From: JAICXG01 sp036825615
GTDB lineage: Bacteria; Verrucomicrobiota; Verrucomicrobiia; Chthoniobacterales; UBA10450
DNA length: 64,000 nucleotides
Assembly: GCA_036825615.1 (NCBI GenBank)
Contig: DAISXY010000006.1
Span: 62,001 to 126,000, forward strand
Direction of reading: 5' to 3'
Part shown: piece by piece, positions 52,796-61,480 of the stretch
Numbering within the stretch: the first letter of the stretch is position 1
Layout: each line of letters starts with the position of its first letter
Position numbers and translations under genes: made by a program
Notes under the pieces: model-generated
The model's input: the letters and a program-made list of their open reading frames with translations, nothing else
Told to the model about the DNA's origin: nothing
The model's database searches: none

Positions 52796-54295
52796 ATGCT
52801 CGCACTCGGAATCGACAGCGGCACGAAAAGCACCAAAACGCTCGTCCTCGATATTGAGTCGGGCAAAGTGCTCGCCCTCGCTCAGCAGGCCTACGGCACG
52901 ATTGAAGGCCTGCCCCCCGGTCATGTTGAACAGGATCCGCAAATCTGGATCGACGCGGCGGAAACCGCGATCGCGGAATGCCTGGAGAAAATTGGGAAGC
53001 GGCGAAACGAGATCAGCGCGATCGGGGTAAGCGCACAACAGCATGGCCTGGTCGCGCTCGATGAAGCGAACCAGCCGCTGCGCCCAGCCAAGCTCTGGTG
53101 CGATGTCTCCACCGAGCCGCAATGCGATGCGCTCAATAAAAAATTCGGCGGCCCGGAGGGTTTGATTGAACTGATCGGGAATCCCATTCTCCCCGGCTAC
53201 ACCGCGCCGAAGCTGCTTTGGCTGAAGGAAAATGAGCCGAACAACTGGAGTCGCCTAACGAGTGTTCTGCTCCCGCACGATTACCTCAATCTCTGGCTCA
53301 CGGGTGAACGCCAGATGGAATACGGCGACGCCTCCGGCACCGGCTTGATGGATGTGCGGACGCGCAAATGGAGTGAGCCGATTTTAAAATTCATCGACCC
53401 GAAGCTGGAAACGATGCTCCCGCCGCTTCGTTCCTCGAAACGTCCGGCCGGATTGCTGCGCAGTACTTTGCGTGAGCAATGGGGTCTGGCCGAAGACACG
53501 CTCGTCAGCGCCGGGAGCGGCGACAATATGATGAGCGCGATCGGGACGGGAAATATTCGACCCGGTGTGCTCACCGTCAGCCTCGGCACATCCGGCACGA
53601 TCTACGCCTTCGCCGAAGAACCGGTCTTTGATCCCCGAGCGGAGCTCGCCACCTTTTGCGACGCGACCGATCACTGGCTCCTCCTCGGTTGCACCATGAA
53701 CGTCGCGGTCGCGATCGACCAAGTGCGCGAGCTTTTTTCCTGGGACATTGCGACCCTGGAGGAGCGGGCCGCGGCCGTGCCGCCGGGCGCGGGTGGGGTT
53801 CTCTTTCTGCCGTATCTGCAAGGGGAACGCACCCCGAATCTCCCGAACGGCTCAGGAGTGTTTCATGGCCTGACGATGGAAAACATGAAGCCGGAGTTCA
53901 TGGCCCGCGCGGTCGTCGAGGGCGCGACTCTCGGCCTGGCCTATGCCTTGCGCCGGTTCAAGGACCTGGAGATTGCGCCGGGAGAAATTCGGCTCACCGG
54001 TGGCGGGAGCAAAAGCGCGGTCTGGCGGCAGATCGCGGCCGATGTTCTCGGATTGCCAACGGTGGCGTTAAAAGTGACCGAGGGCGCGGCGCTCGGCGCG
54101 GCGATTCACGCGGCCTGGACCTATTGTCAGATCAAAGGCAAACCGCTCACTCTCGAACAACTCGTAGATGATCTCGTGGTTGTGGCGAAAAAGACGCGGG
54201 TTGAACCGAGAAAGGAATCGAGCGCACTCTACGGCGAACTCCTCCTCCGCCGCATCGACCTGACAAAAAAGCTCAAAACAGCCGGATATCTCTGA
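52796..54295 (+). CDS. xylB: Xylulokinase
   Basis: A 499-residue FGGY-family sugar kinase phosphorylating D-xylulose. Start LALGIDSGTKSTKTLVLDIE, a typical ATPase phosphate-1 motif; the catalytic Asp sits in VSAGSGDNMMSAIGTG; the hexokinase-type ADENOSINE region is RLTGGGSKSAVWRQIAADVL. The pattern GVSAQQHGLVALD matches xylulokinases more than glycerol or ribulokinases. No xylose isomerase is adjacent. A motif GCCTAACGA (53253) encodes LTS. Confidence 0.93.
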   Translation: MLALGIDSGTKSTKTLVLDIESGKVLALAQQAYGTIEGLPPGHVEQDPQIWIDAAETAIAECLEKIGKRRNEISAIGVSAQQHGLVALDEANQPLRPAKLWCDVSTEPQCDALNKKFGGPEGLIELIGNPILPGYTAPKLLWLKENEPNNWSRLTSVLLPHDYLNLWLTGERQMEYGDASGTGLMDVRTRKWSEPILKFIDPKLETMLPPLRSSKRPAGLLRSTLREQWGLAEDTLVSAGSGDNMMSAIGTGNIRPGVLTVSLGTSGTIYAFAEEPVFDPRAELATFCDATDHWLLLGCTMNVAVAIDQVRELFSWDIATLEERAAAVPPGAGGVLFLPYLQGERTPNLPNGSGVFHGLTMENMKPEFMARAVVEGATLGLAYALRRFKDLEIAPGEIRLTGGGSKSAVWRQIAADVLGLPTVALKVTEGAALGAAIHAAWTYCQIKGKPLTLEQLVDDLVVVAKKTRVEPRKESSALYGELLLRRIDLTKKLKTAGYL

Positions 54296-54367
54296 TCCGA
54301 GTGCGCTAACCAGAGCTTTGCGATCGTGCTAGAGCAAGGCTGCATCCTGTGGTTTGATAGCGCCCGG

Positions 54368-54937
54368 ATGAAGCTCGTCATTGCCGCCACCGGAGCCAGC
54401 GGCACGATCTATCTCCAACGCTTGCTCGATCAAATGGATGTTGCGGGAAACGAAATCCATCTCGTCATGAGCGCCCATGCGAAACAGGTCGCCGCCCAGG
54501 AGATCGACGAGCTGAAAATTCCGACCGGAATCGCGCAACACGCCGAGAACGACCTCAACGTTCCTTTCGTCAGCGGCTCGGCCCGCTTCGATGCGATGGT
54601 GATTGTGCCGTGCTCGATGGCGACGTTAGGCCGAATCGCGTCCGGCTCGAGCGACAGCGGCCTCCTCCGTGCCGCCGATGTTTTTCTAAAGGAACGACGC
54701 AAGTTGATCCTGGTCCCGCGGGAAACGCCCTGGAGTCTGATCCACGCGCGCAACGTCGTCACGCTGCTGGAAGCGGGCGCAACCGTTCTCCCGGCGATTC
54801 CCTCGTTCTATAGCCGCCCGCAAACGGTCGCCGACGTCGCTGACACGGTCGTCTCGCGCATTCTTGATCATCTCGGTTTGCCGAATCCGTGCGCCTTTCG
54901 CTGGAAGGACGAGAGCGCGAAAAATCCCGCCGCTTGA
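54368..54937 (+). CDS. ubiX: Flavin prenyltransferase
   Basis: A 189-residue enzyme that makes prenylated FMN, the cofactor of UbiD-type decarboxylases. Features: KLVIAATGASGTIYLQRLLD, VPCSMATLGRIASGSSDSGL (FMN loop) and LVPRETPWSLIHARNVVTLL. The ATG at 54368 is preceded by no strong SD but gives the family N-terminus. UbiD is not seen in the window. It overlaps the acyltransferase gene by 4 bases if the TTG start there is correct. Confidence 0.93.
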   Translation: MKLVIAATGASGTIYLQRLLDQMDVAGNEIHLVMSAHAKQVAAQEIDELKIPTGIAQHAENDLNVPFVSGSARFDAMVIVPCSMATLGRIASGSSDSGLLRAADVFLKERRKLILVPRETPWSLIHARNVVTLLEAGATVLPAIPSFYSRPQTVADVADTVVSRILDHLGLPNPCAFRWKDESAKNPAA

Positions 54938-55578
54938 AGATCGAAGGTTGGCGCGCCCGCTGGCTGATCGCCTTTGGTTATCGGCTCCTCCAGGTCTGGG
55001 CCCGGACCTTGCGTTTCGAAATCGACGACCGGGCCGGCGTGATCGGCACCCCGCCTAACGAACGTTACATCGGCGCGCTTTGGCACAATCGGCTGCTTCT
55101 TTTCCCATACTTTCTCCGGCGTTATCTGCCGCAACGCGAAGGCGCGGCCTTGATCAGCGCCAGCCGGGACGGCGCGATTCTGGCCGATCTGGTCGAGCGA
55201 TTCGGTTACGAGGTCGTGAGAGGATCGAGTTCGCGCAAAGGCGCGAGTGCCGTGCGACAACTGGCCGAGGTGATCGCGCGCGGGAAGGACGTGGTCATTA
55301 CTCCGGATGGTCCGCGCGGTCCCGCTTACGAGCTTGGGCAGGGGATCATCTATCTCGCTCAGCAATCGGCCGCCGCGGTCGTGCCCGTGAACATGGAATA
55401 TTCGAGTTGCTGGCGAGTGAAAAGCTGGGACCGCTTCATCCTGCCGAAACCGTTCGCGACCGTCCGCGTCATCATCGGCCCGCCGCATCGCGTCGGTGCG
55501 ACCTCGAACGAGGAGGAGTTCGAGCAGGAGCGGCAACGTTTGCAGGCCGCGATGATGCAGTTAGTGGAAAGGCGATGA
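54934..55578 (+). CDS. DUF374 lysophospholipid acyltransferase-like protein
   Basis: About 214 residues. The acyltransferase-like blocks are IGALWHNRLLLFPYFLRRYL (His), ALISASRDGAILADLVERFG and VVITPDGPRGPAYELGQGII, which define the DUF374 family related to lipid A and phospholipid acyltransferases. An N-terminal hydrophobic helix is present. The likely start is the TTG at 54934, overlapping the ubiX stop (TTGA), though a GTG at 54889 is possible. Probable membrane-lipid acyl transfer; the donor is unknown. It is followed by folD with an ATGA overlap. Confidence 0.85.
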   Translation: MKIEGWRARWLIAFGYRLLQVWARTLRFEIDDRAGVIGTPPNERYIGALWHNRLLLFPYFLRRYLPQREGAALISASRDGAILADLVERFGYEVVRGSSSRKGASAVRQLAEVIARGKDVVITPDGPRGPAYELGQGIIYLAQQSAAAVVPVNMEYSSCWRVKSWDRFILPKPFATVRVIIGPPHRVGATSNEEEFEQERQRLQAAMMQLVERR

Positions 55579-56486
55579 ATCTGATCGACGGCAAGGCGAT
55601 TGCCGAAAAAGTTTACGCCGAGCTGCGCGGTGAAATTGATTCGCTGAAGACAGCCGGTGTCACGCCGGGGCTCGCGGTCGTCCTCGTGGGCGACGATCCG
55701 GCATCGCGCGCTTACGTCCGCTCGAAGGACAAAATGTGTCGCGAGCTTGGATTGCACTCGGTCAAGCTCGAGTTGCCGGCCGAGACGACGCAAGCGGAGC
55801 TGCTTGCCCGGGTCGACGAGTTGAATCGCGAGCCGGCGATTCACGGCATTCTGGTTCAATCGCCGCCGCCGCCGCAGATCGACGAAGCGGCGATCGTGAT
55901 GGCGCTCGACCCGGCGAAGGATGTGGATGGTTTTCACCCGATGAATATCGCGAAGCTCGCGCTCGGCGATCCGAGCGGATTTGTGCCGTGCACGCCCTTA
56001 GGCTGTTTGCGTTTGCTCGAGGAGAGCGGCGCGCAGATCAGCGGCGCGCATGTCGTCGTCCTCGGCCGGAGCATGATCGTTGGTAAACCGATGGCGCTTC
56101 TCCTCATGGAAAAAGGGATCGACGCGACCGTCACGGTCGTGCATTCGCGCACCCGCAATCTTCCCGGGATCACGCGCTCGGCCGACATCATCATCGCGGC
56201 GATCGGGAAGGCGGGATTCGTTAGGGCGGAGCATGTGCGCGAGGGCGCGGTGGTGATCGACGTTGGGATCAATCGCGTGGAAGACGCAACTTCGCCGCGC
56301 GGTTATCGGCTCGTGGGCGATGTCGCCTTTGACGAAGTCGCGCCGAAAGCCTCCGCGATTACTCCAGTGCCGGGGGGCGTCGGCCCGATGACGATCGCGA
56401 TGTTGATGGCGAACACGGTCAAAGCGGCCGCGCAAAAAGCAGCGTCATCCCGAGCGAAGTCGAGGGATCCCGCGGAGCGACCGTGA
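55575..56486 (+). CDS. folD: Bifunctional methylenetetrahydrofolate dehydrogenase/cyclohydrolase
   Basis: A 303-residue enzyme of one-carbon metabolism converting 5,10-methylene-THF to 10-formyl-THF. Substrate-binding Tyr/Lys in SRAYVRSKDKMCREL, the cofactor motif GRSMIVGKPMALLL and the C-terminal PVPGGVGPMTIAMLMANT are all present. The usual VQLPLP reads VQSPPP, a conservative loop change. The last 13 residues (SSRAKSRDPAERP) are not folate-enzyme sequence; they are translated from a palindromic repeat that starts inside the gene end. Confidence 0.95.
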   Translation: MNLIDGKAIAEKVYAELRGEIDSLKTAGVTPGLAVVLVGDDPASRAYVRSKDKMCRELGLHSVKLELPAETTQAELLARVDELNREPAIHGILVQSPPPPQIDEAAIVMALDPAKDVDGFHPMNIAKLALGDPSGFVPCTPLGCLRLLEESGAQISGAHVVVLGRSMIVGKPMALLLMEKGIDATVTVVHSRTRNLPGITRSADIIIAAIGKAGFVRAEHVREGAVVIDVGINRVEDATSPRGYRLVGDVAFDEVAPKASAITPVPGGVGPMTIAMLMANTVKAAAQKAASSRAKSRDPAERP

Positions 56487-56584
56487 AGCTGAGCTGCGAG
56501 ACCAGCCCGCCAATCATTCTCTCGAACCGGCTGCTAACCTTCACGGTGATTCAACGGGACCCCCTCGACTGCGCTCGGGATGAC
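56444..56584. repeat. Palindromic repeat supplying both gene ends
   Basis: GTCATCCCGAGCGAAGTCGA at the left (56444) is mirrored by TCGACTGCGCTCGGGATGAC at the right (ending 56584). It lies between convergent folD and the flavoprotein gene and contributes the C-termini of both (RAKSRD in one, SSSRAQSRGSR in the other). Confidence 0.85.
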
Positions 56585-57624
56585 GAGGGCACGACTTTGC
56601 TCGTGAGCGCCGCAAGCACGCGCTCGCGGAAAGGCAAAACACGCAAAATCCGCCCTGCCACGCGCGGGTGCTCGACGGCAAAGCGCGCCAGGTGATTGAT
56701 CCAGAGCCGGCCGGCGTAGAGCCGCTGATGCGCGGCGAAGTATCGTTGCGGGTCGGCGGATGCGATGGCCTCGGCCGCGAGTTCGCCCGAACGCAACGCA
56801 TAGTAAATTCCTTCGCCCGTGAACGGCTCGACCACCCGCGCCGCATCGCCGATGAGAAACAATCCCGGCGCGGTCGGCGGCAGCGCAACCCGGGCGAGGG
56901 GAGCGATTGTCCGCCAGGGATGAGCGGGTGGAATCGCGAATTGTTTTTCCGCCCAGCGCCGGATCGACTCGCGATCGCCAGGCCGGCTGACCAGGCAAAG
57001 GTTGAGCAGGTTTTCTCCCACTGGCGCCTGTCCGGAATATCCCTCCGGTAAAAGCTGAAGAACAATCCGGTCTCCGAACCCGTGCGGCAAAGGAATGTGT
57101 GTTTGCCACGCCACCCGATCGGGCGTTTTTCGCGGCATCAAATTACAGAGCCGCGCGACGGTGGAGTTGCGACCATCGGCCGCGACGAGGATCGGCGCCT
57201 CTTCCGCAGAACGTTCGGTTTGGATTTTCCAATGATCTCCCCGTCCGACCGAAAGAAGGGTTTCGCCTTCGCGGACTTCCGCGCCTAACGATTCCGCGCG
57301 ACGGAGAAGGAGCTGATCGAGCAGGCTGCGGCGAATCGAAATCTCAGCCGCCTTTCCCGCCGGCAGCGAAGAACTGATCGCGCGCCCGTTGAGATCGATG
57401 AAATCTACCCGGGTTAGTTTTGCGTGCGGAGCGGCACGCACTTCGGCAGCTACGCCGAGTCGCTCCAGGACGGACCAGGCAGCGGGGTTCACGCAATCGC
57501 CACAGACTTTTTCCCGCGGGAAAATCGCCCGCTCGAAAAGGAGCGTGCGCAGACCGGCGCGGGCGCAAGAGGCAGCGCAACTTGCGCCTGCCGGCCCGCC
57601 TCCCACGATGGCGACATCCCACAT
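56551..57624 (-). CDS. FAD-dependent reductase (geranylgeranyl-reductase-like)
   Basis: A 357-residue flavoprotein with the FAD motif AIVGGGPAGASCAASCARAG, the family cysteine block REKVCGDCVNPAAW and the second FAD motif GLFLIGDAARVVEPFTGEGI. It belongs to the geranylgeranyl reductase / menaquinone-reductase-like group that saturates isoprenoid double bonds. The last 17 residues (TSKVVPSSSRAQSRGSR) arise from the adjacent palindromic repeat. Divergent from uvrC with a 44-bp gap. Confidence 0.85.
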   Translation of the reverse strand: MWDVAIVGGGPAGASCAASCARAGLRTLLFERAIFPREKVCGDCVNPAAWSVLERLGVAAEVRAAPHAKLTRVDFIDLNGRAISSSLPAGKAAEISIRRSLLDQLLLRRAESLGAEVREGETLLSVGRGDHWKIQTERSAEEAPILVAADGRNSTVARLCNLMPRKTPDRVAWQTHIPLPHGFGDRIVLQLLPEGYSGQAPVGENLLNLCLVSRPGDRESIRRWAEKQFAIPPAHPWRTIAPLARVALPPTAPGLFLIGDAARVVEPFTGEGIYYALRSGELAAEAIASADPQRYFAAHQRLYAGRLWINHLARFAVEHPRVAGRILRVLPFRERVLAALTSKVVPSSSRAQSRGSR

Positions 57625-57668
57625 TCGCGGATAGGTTAGCCCGGCGCTCGCAGACCGCCGCTACCGAA

Positions 57669-59348
57669 ATGCCGCTCGCGAAAGAAAAGCCCGATTTGAA
57701 CAAGAAAGTGCACGAGGTGCCGCACAAACCGGGCGTGTATTTGATGCGCGACCGGTTTGGCCGCGTCATCTACGTGGGCAAGGCGCGCGACCTGCGGAAG
57801 CGTGTCGGCTCCTATTTCATGCCCTCGAAAATCGCGGTCGCCGATCTGAAGACCCGCGCGATGCTCGAGGCGGTCTGGGATTTTGAAACGCACACGGTGG
57901 CGAGCGAGGCGGAGTCGCTGCTGCTCGAAGGCAAGCTGATCAAGGAATACCGCCCGCGCTACAACGTTTCCTTTCGGGACGACAAACGGTTCCTCGTCGT
58001 CAAGCTCGATGAAACGGAGGAATGGCCGCGCTTTCGGCTGGCCCGTTTCAAAAAGGACGACGGCGCGCGTTACTTCGGTCCGTACGCGCATGCCGGCGCG
58101 CTGCGACAGACGCTCAACTTCATGCGCAAGAAATTTGGCGTCCTCACCTTTGGCCGTGGCGCACCGACGGAGCGGGAGCTGAAATCGTCAACCTACCAGG
58201 TGCCAATGCGGTTGAGCGAAATCGACGCCGCGACCTATCGCGAGCGGGTTGCACAGGCGGCGGAATTTTTGGAAGGCCATTCCCGAGAAATGATCGCGAC
58301 CCTCGAAGAAGAAATGCGCAAGGCGGCGGAGAAACTCGATTTCGAAAAAGCGGCCGAGCTGCGCAACATGCTTGAGGACCTGCGTCGCACGACCAAACCG
58401 ATGCGTCGCTTCACCCGTCACACCCTTCCAACTACGATCGATCCGCAGGCCGACGTGCAGGCGCTGGCCGACGCCTTGCAGCTGCCGGACCCGCCGCGGG
58501 TGATGGAGTGCTTCGATATCTCGAACATTTCCACAACCCACGTTGTGGCGTCGATGGTCTCGTTTCGCGACGGCGTGCCGGATAAGAATAACTATCGGCG
58601 CTATCGCATCCGGACGGTCGAAGGGCAGGACGATTTTGCGAGCATGGCGGAGGTCGTTAGGCGGAGATACTCGCGCGTGCTTTTGCAGGCGCGGGAGCAG
58701 AATCCGGAGACGGCCGAGTTTTCGCAGGAAAACCCGGCCGAAGCGCTGGCGCGTTTGAGCTGTCATCCCGAACCGCCGAAGGACGGTGAGGGACCTCCCA
58801 AGCCAGGCACGGCGTCGTCCGGAGTATCGACGTCGAGCCACGCTTGGGAGGTTTCTCGCCGCGCTACGCCGGCTCGGGATAACAAGAGTGGCGGCGGCGC
58901 GATGTCGCTCGTTCGCCTGCCGGATCTGATCATTGTCGATGGCGGGAAAGGCCAGCTCTCCTCCGCTTGTCGCGAATTGCAGCGGCTCGGTTTACATGAT
59001 CTGCCGATCATCGGGCTGGCAAAGGAATTTGAGGAAATCTATCGCCCGGGTCGCGCGCTGCCGTTGCGCCTGCCGGAGGATTCCGGCGCGCTCCGTTTGC
59101 TCCAGCGCATTCGGGACGAAGCGCACCGCTTCGCCAATACCTATCACCAGCTCCTGATGAAAAGACGCGTTGCCGAAAGCATCCTCGATGATTGTCCAGG
59201 GGTAAGTCAGAACCGGAAAAATTTGCTCCTGCGCAAATTCGGTTCGGTGCAGCGGCTGCGCAAAGCGAGCGTGGAAGAAATTGCATCGACCGAAGGCATA
59301 GGCCAAAAGTTGGCGGAGGAAGTGCATCGCTTTTTGCAAAGACATTAG
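57669..59348 (+). CDS. uvrC: UvrABC excinuclease subunit C
   Basis: A 559-residue nucleotide-excision-repair nuclease. The GIY-YIG 3' nuclease (KPGVYLMRDRFGRVIYVGKA, about 18-37), the UVR domain (FEKAAELRNMLEDLRR), the RNase-H-like 5' nuclease (RVMECFDISNISTTHVVASM; PDLIIVDGGKGQLSSA) and the C-terminal helix-hairpin-helices are present. About 45 residues inside the RNase-H-like domain (SCHPEPPKDGEGPPKPG...RRATPARDNKSGG) are the translation of a repeat element at 58761-58884 inserted in frame before PDLIIVDGG. The ATG at 57669 is chosen; a longer frame upstream runs antisense to the reductase. Confidence 0.95.
   Translation: MPLAKEKPDLNKKVHEVPHKPGVYLMRDRFGRVIYVGKARDLRKRVGSYFMPSKIAVADLKTRAMLEAVWDFETHTVASEAESLLLEGKLIKEYRPRYNVSFRDDKRFLVVKLDETEEWPRFRLARFKKDDGARYFGPYAHAGALRQTLNFMRKKFGVLTFGRGAPTERELKSSTYQVPMRLSEIDAATYRERVAQAAEFLEGHSREMIATLEEEMRKAAEKLDFEKAAELRNMLEDLRRTTKPMRRFTRHTLPTTIDPQADVQALADALQLPDPPRVMECFDISNISTTHVVASMVSFRDGVPDKNNYRRYRIRTVEGQDDFASMAEVVRRRYSRVLLQAREQNPETAEFSQENPAEALARLSCHPEPPKDGEGPPKPGTASSGVSTSSHAWEVSRRATPARDNKSGGGAMSLVRLPDLIIVDGGKGQLSSACRELQRLGLHDLPIIGLAKEFEEIYRPGRALPLRLPEDSGALRLLQRIRDEAHRFANTYHQLLMKRRVAESILDDCPGVSQNRKNLLLRKFGSVQRLRKASVEEIASTEGIGQKLAEEVHRFLQRH
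58761..58884. repeat. In-frame palindromic repeat inside uvrC
   Basis: TGTCATCCCGAACCGCCGAA (left) and CGGCTCGGGATAACA (right) are the ends of the element family found at 2292 and 61267. GAGGGACCTCCCAAGC pairs with GCTTGGGAGG near the right end. The 124 bp have no in-frame stop. Confidence 0.88.
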
Positions 59349-59354
59349 AGTTGT

Positions 59355-59439
59355 CCACAGATTTCGCAGATTTACGCAGATTAATTGTGAGTCGGTTCTA
59401 CCCTTTAAAAATCTGCGCGAATCTGCGTCATCTGCGGAT
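59355..59439. repeat. AATCTGCG palindromic repeat at the start of the PBP2-like gene
   Basis: CCACAGATTTCGCAGATT then TACGCAGATTAA on the left is mirrored by AATCTGCGCGAATCTGCG and TCATCTGCGGA on the right: a stem-loop of about 85 bp with units of the type GCAGATT. The GTG start of the following gene lies inside its loop, and the right arm encodes part of the signal sequence. Confidence 0.75.
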
Positions 59440-61249
59440 CGTTCCTCTTCTTCTCATTGCCGGCACCTCGTTAGGCCAGGAAACGAGCCCGACGCCATCT
59501 GAAGAAACGATCAAGCCAACGTGGGAAACGCAAAAGCAGGCCCGCACTTATCTCCTCGATATCCCGGCGCCACGTGGACAAATCAGCGATCGTCACGGGG
59601 CGCCGCTGGCCCAGAACAAACTGAGCTACAATCTCACGATCGATTTTCCGACCCCGCTCAATTTCTCCGATCAGGAGGCGCTCGCCTATGGGCACGAGCG
59701 GATCGGCACGGCGCAGAAATTACTCGGACGCGCGCTCGAGATTTCCGATGAAGCGATTCTCAAGCATTATCACAATCGCGGGTTTCTCCCCTTCGAGATC
59801 GCGCAAAACCTGACTCCATCGCAAGCGGAAAACCTGAAATCGCAGCTCGGCCCCGGCCTTTCGTTCAAGCCGATTTATCTGCGCGTCTATCCGAACAAAA
59901 GCGTGGCCGGCGCGGTTATCGGCTACACCGGCCGCACCGGGCGCAACGCCGAGGGAATCATCCAAAACGGGCAAGTGCTTTGGCCGGAAACGGAAGGGCG
60001 CGAGGGGCTCGAGCAAACCTTCAACAGCATGCTGACGGGCCGGCATGGAAAATACAAAGTCACCTTCGACCGCGACGGACAGAAGACTTCGGAGCGCATC
60101 GTCGAACCGCCGGTGCCAGGCTACAACGTCGTCACGACCCTCGATTTGCGGCTTCAGGAACTGGCCGAGAAAGCGCTCGCCGCGCGCGCGAAACGGGGCG
60201 CGATCGTTATTCTCGATCCGAACAACGGCGACATCCTCGCCCTCGCTTCCTGGCCGACTTACGATCCGAACGAATTCGTGCCTTCAATCTCGGCGGCGCA
60301 ATTCAAGAAACTGCAGGACGACCCGAACATTCCACTGCTGCCGCGCGCTTATCGCAGCGCTTATCCGCCGGGCTCGACCTTCAAAATTGCGGTCGCACTC
60401 GCGGCCTTCGAGAGCGGAACCATCACCCCGCAGGACCAGTACGAATGCGTTCCGGCCATGGATGTCGGCAACACGACTTTTCACAACTGGAAAAAGGGCG
60501 ATCGCGGTTCGCTCAATTTCGTCCAGGCCCTGACCGAGTCGTGCGACACCTGGTTTTATCAGGTTGGGATCGCGACCGGGGCGCAGCCGATTCTGGATTG
60601 GGCGGCGAAACTCGGCTTTGGCGCGAAAACCGGCGTCCCGCTCCGGGGCGAAGCCGAGGGTCGCTTGCCTAACGACGAATACATGAAGGCGACGCACGGC
60701 CGCAAGATCCTCAATGGCGACATCGCCAACCTGTCGATTGGTCAGGGCGACCTGCTTGTGACGCCGCTGCAAATGGCCCAGGCGATGGCGATCGTCGCCA
60801 ACGGCGGCACCTTTTACCAAACGCGCCTCGTGGAACAGGTGCAGACAGTCGGGAACGAAATCGTCGCTGCCTATTCAGTGCGCGCGAAAAAGACGATCGA
60901 TGCTTCCTCGCTCACGATGGAGCAGCTTCACACCGCGATGGTGGATGCGGTTAACGGGCCCGCCGGCACCGCGCATCAGGCGAGCCTGGACAAGGTGTCG
61001 GTCGCCGGCAAGACCGGAACAGCGCAATGGGGGCCGAAAGAAAAAGAGCGGACCGCGGCCTGGTTCGCGGGCTTCGTCCCGGCCGATCATCCGCAATACG
61101 CCTTCGCCGCGCTCTACGAAGGCGATGTCGGCAGCAACGTCCACGGCGGCTCGGCCGCGGCGCCAATGATTGGGAAAATCCTGCGCGACATCTACGGCGA
61201 GAAGAGCGAGGAAGAGAAACCGCCCGCCGAAGAAGACACCTCCGACTAA
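59387..61249 (+). CDS. Penicillin-binding protein 2-like transpeptidase
   Basis: A class B PBP of about 620 residues for peptidoglycan cross-linking, probably in elongation. Dimerisation region LDIPAPRGQISDRHGAPLAQ; transpeptidase motifs SxxK in YPPGSTFKIAVAL, a SxD-type second motif (ESCDTWFYQVG) and KTG in VAGKTGTAQWG. The best start is GTG 59387, placing a short hydrophobic export sequence (LRIVPLLLIAGTSLGQ) at the N-terminus. This start lies inside a palindromic repeat, and there is no longer cytoplasmic/TM start as in typical PBP2. No rodA or mreCD genes are adjacent. Confidence 0.88.
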   Translation: MSRFYPLKICANLRHLRIVPLLLIAGTSLGQETSPTPSEETIKPTWETQKQARTYLLDIPAPRGQISDRHGAPLAQNKLSYNLTIDFPTPLNFSDQEALAYGHERIGTAQKLLGRALEISDEAILKHYHNRGFLPFEIAQNLTPSQAENLKSQLGPGLSFKPIYLRVYPNKSVAGAVIGYTGRTGRNAEGIIQNGQVLWPETEGREGLEQTFNSMLTGRHGKYKVTFDRDGQKTSERIVEPPVPGYNVVTTLDLRLQELAEKALAARAKRGAIVILDPNNGDILALASWPTYDPNEFVPSISAAQFKKLQDDPNIPLLPRAYRSAYPPGSTFKIAVALAAFESGTITPQDQYECVPAMDVGNTTFHNWKKGDRGSLNFVQALTESCDTWFYQVGIATGAQPILDWAAKLGFGAKTGVPLRGEAEGRLPNDEYMKATHGRKILNGDIANLSIGQGDLLVTPLQMAQAMAIVANGGTFYQTRLVEQVQTVGNEIVAAYSVRAKKTIDASSLTMEQLHTAMVDAVNGPAGTAHQASLDKVSVAGKTGTAQWGPKEKERTAAWFAGFVPADHPQYAFAALYEGDVGSNVHGGSAAAPMIGKILRDIYGEKSEEEKPPAEEDTSD

Positions 61250-61266
61250 CGAGCACCAACAAGAAT

Positions 61267-61424
61267 TGTCATCCCGAGTCGCCGCAGGACGACGAGGGAC
61301 CTCGCACCTGCAATCCGCCGGTTCAAGAATGACAGCGCCAGCACCCATAGTGCGCGTTGTGTTTCGCGATAGCGCTTGAGCCATCGGGAGGTCCCTCGCC
61401 GCGCTCCGCCGGCTCAGGATGACA
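61267..61424. repeat. Full-length palindromic repeat (TGTCATCC...GGATGACA)
   Basis: TGTCATCCCGAGTCGCCGCA with GAGGGACCTCG at the left and GAGGTCCCTCGCCGCG...GGCTCAGGATGACA at the right. It is the best reference copy of the family and fills the gap between the PBP2-like gene and the cbiX-like gene. Confidence 0.85.
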
Positions 61425-61480
61425 GGTTCGGGGCGGGCGCGGGGTGACAACCTCGGAGGGAATGACATAGGTTGCCCTCG

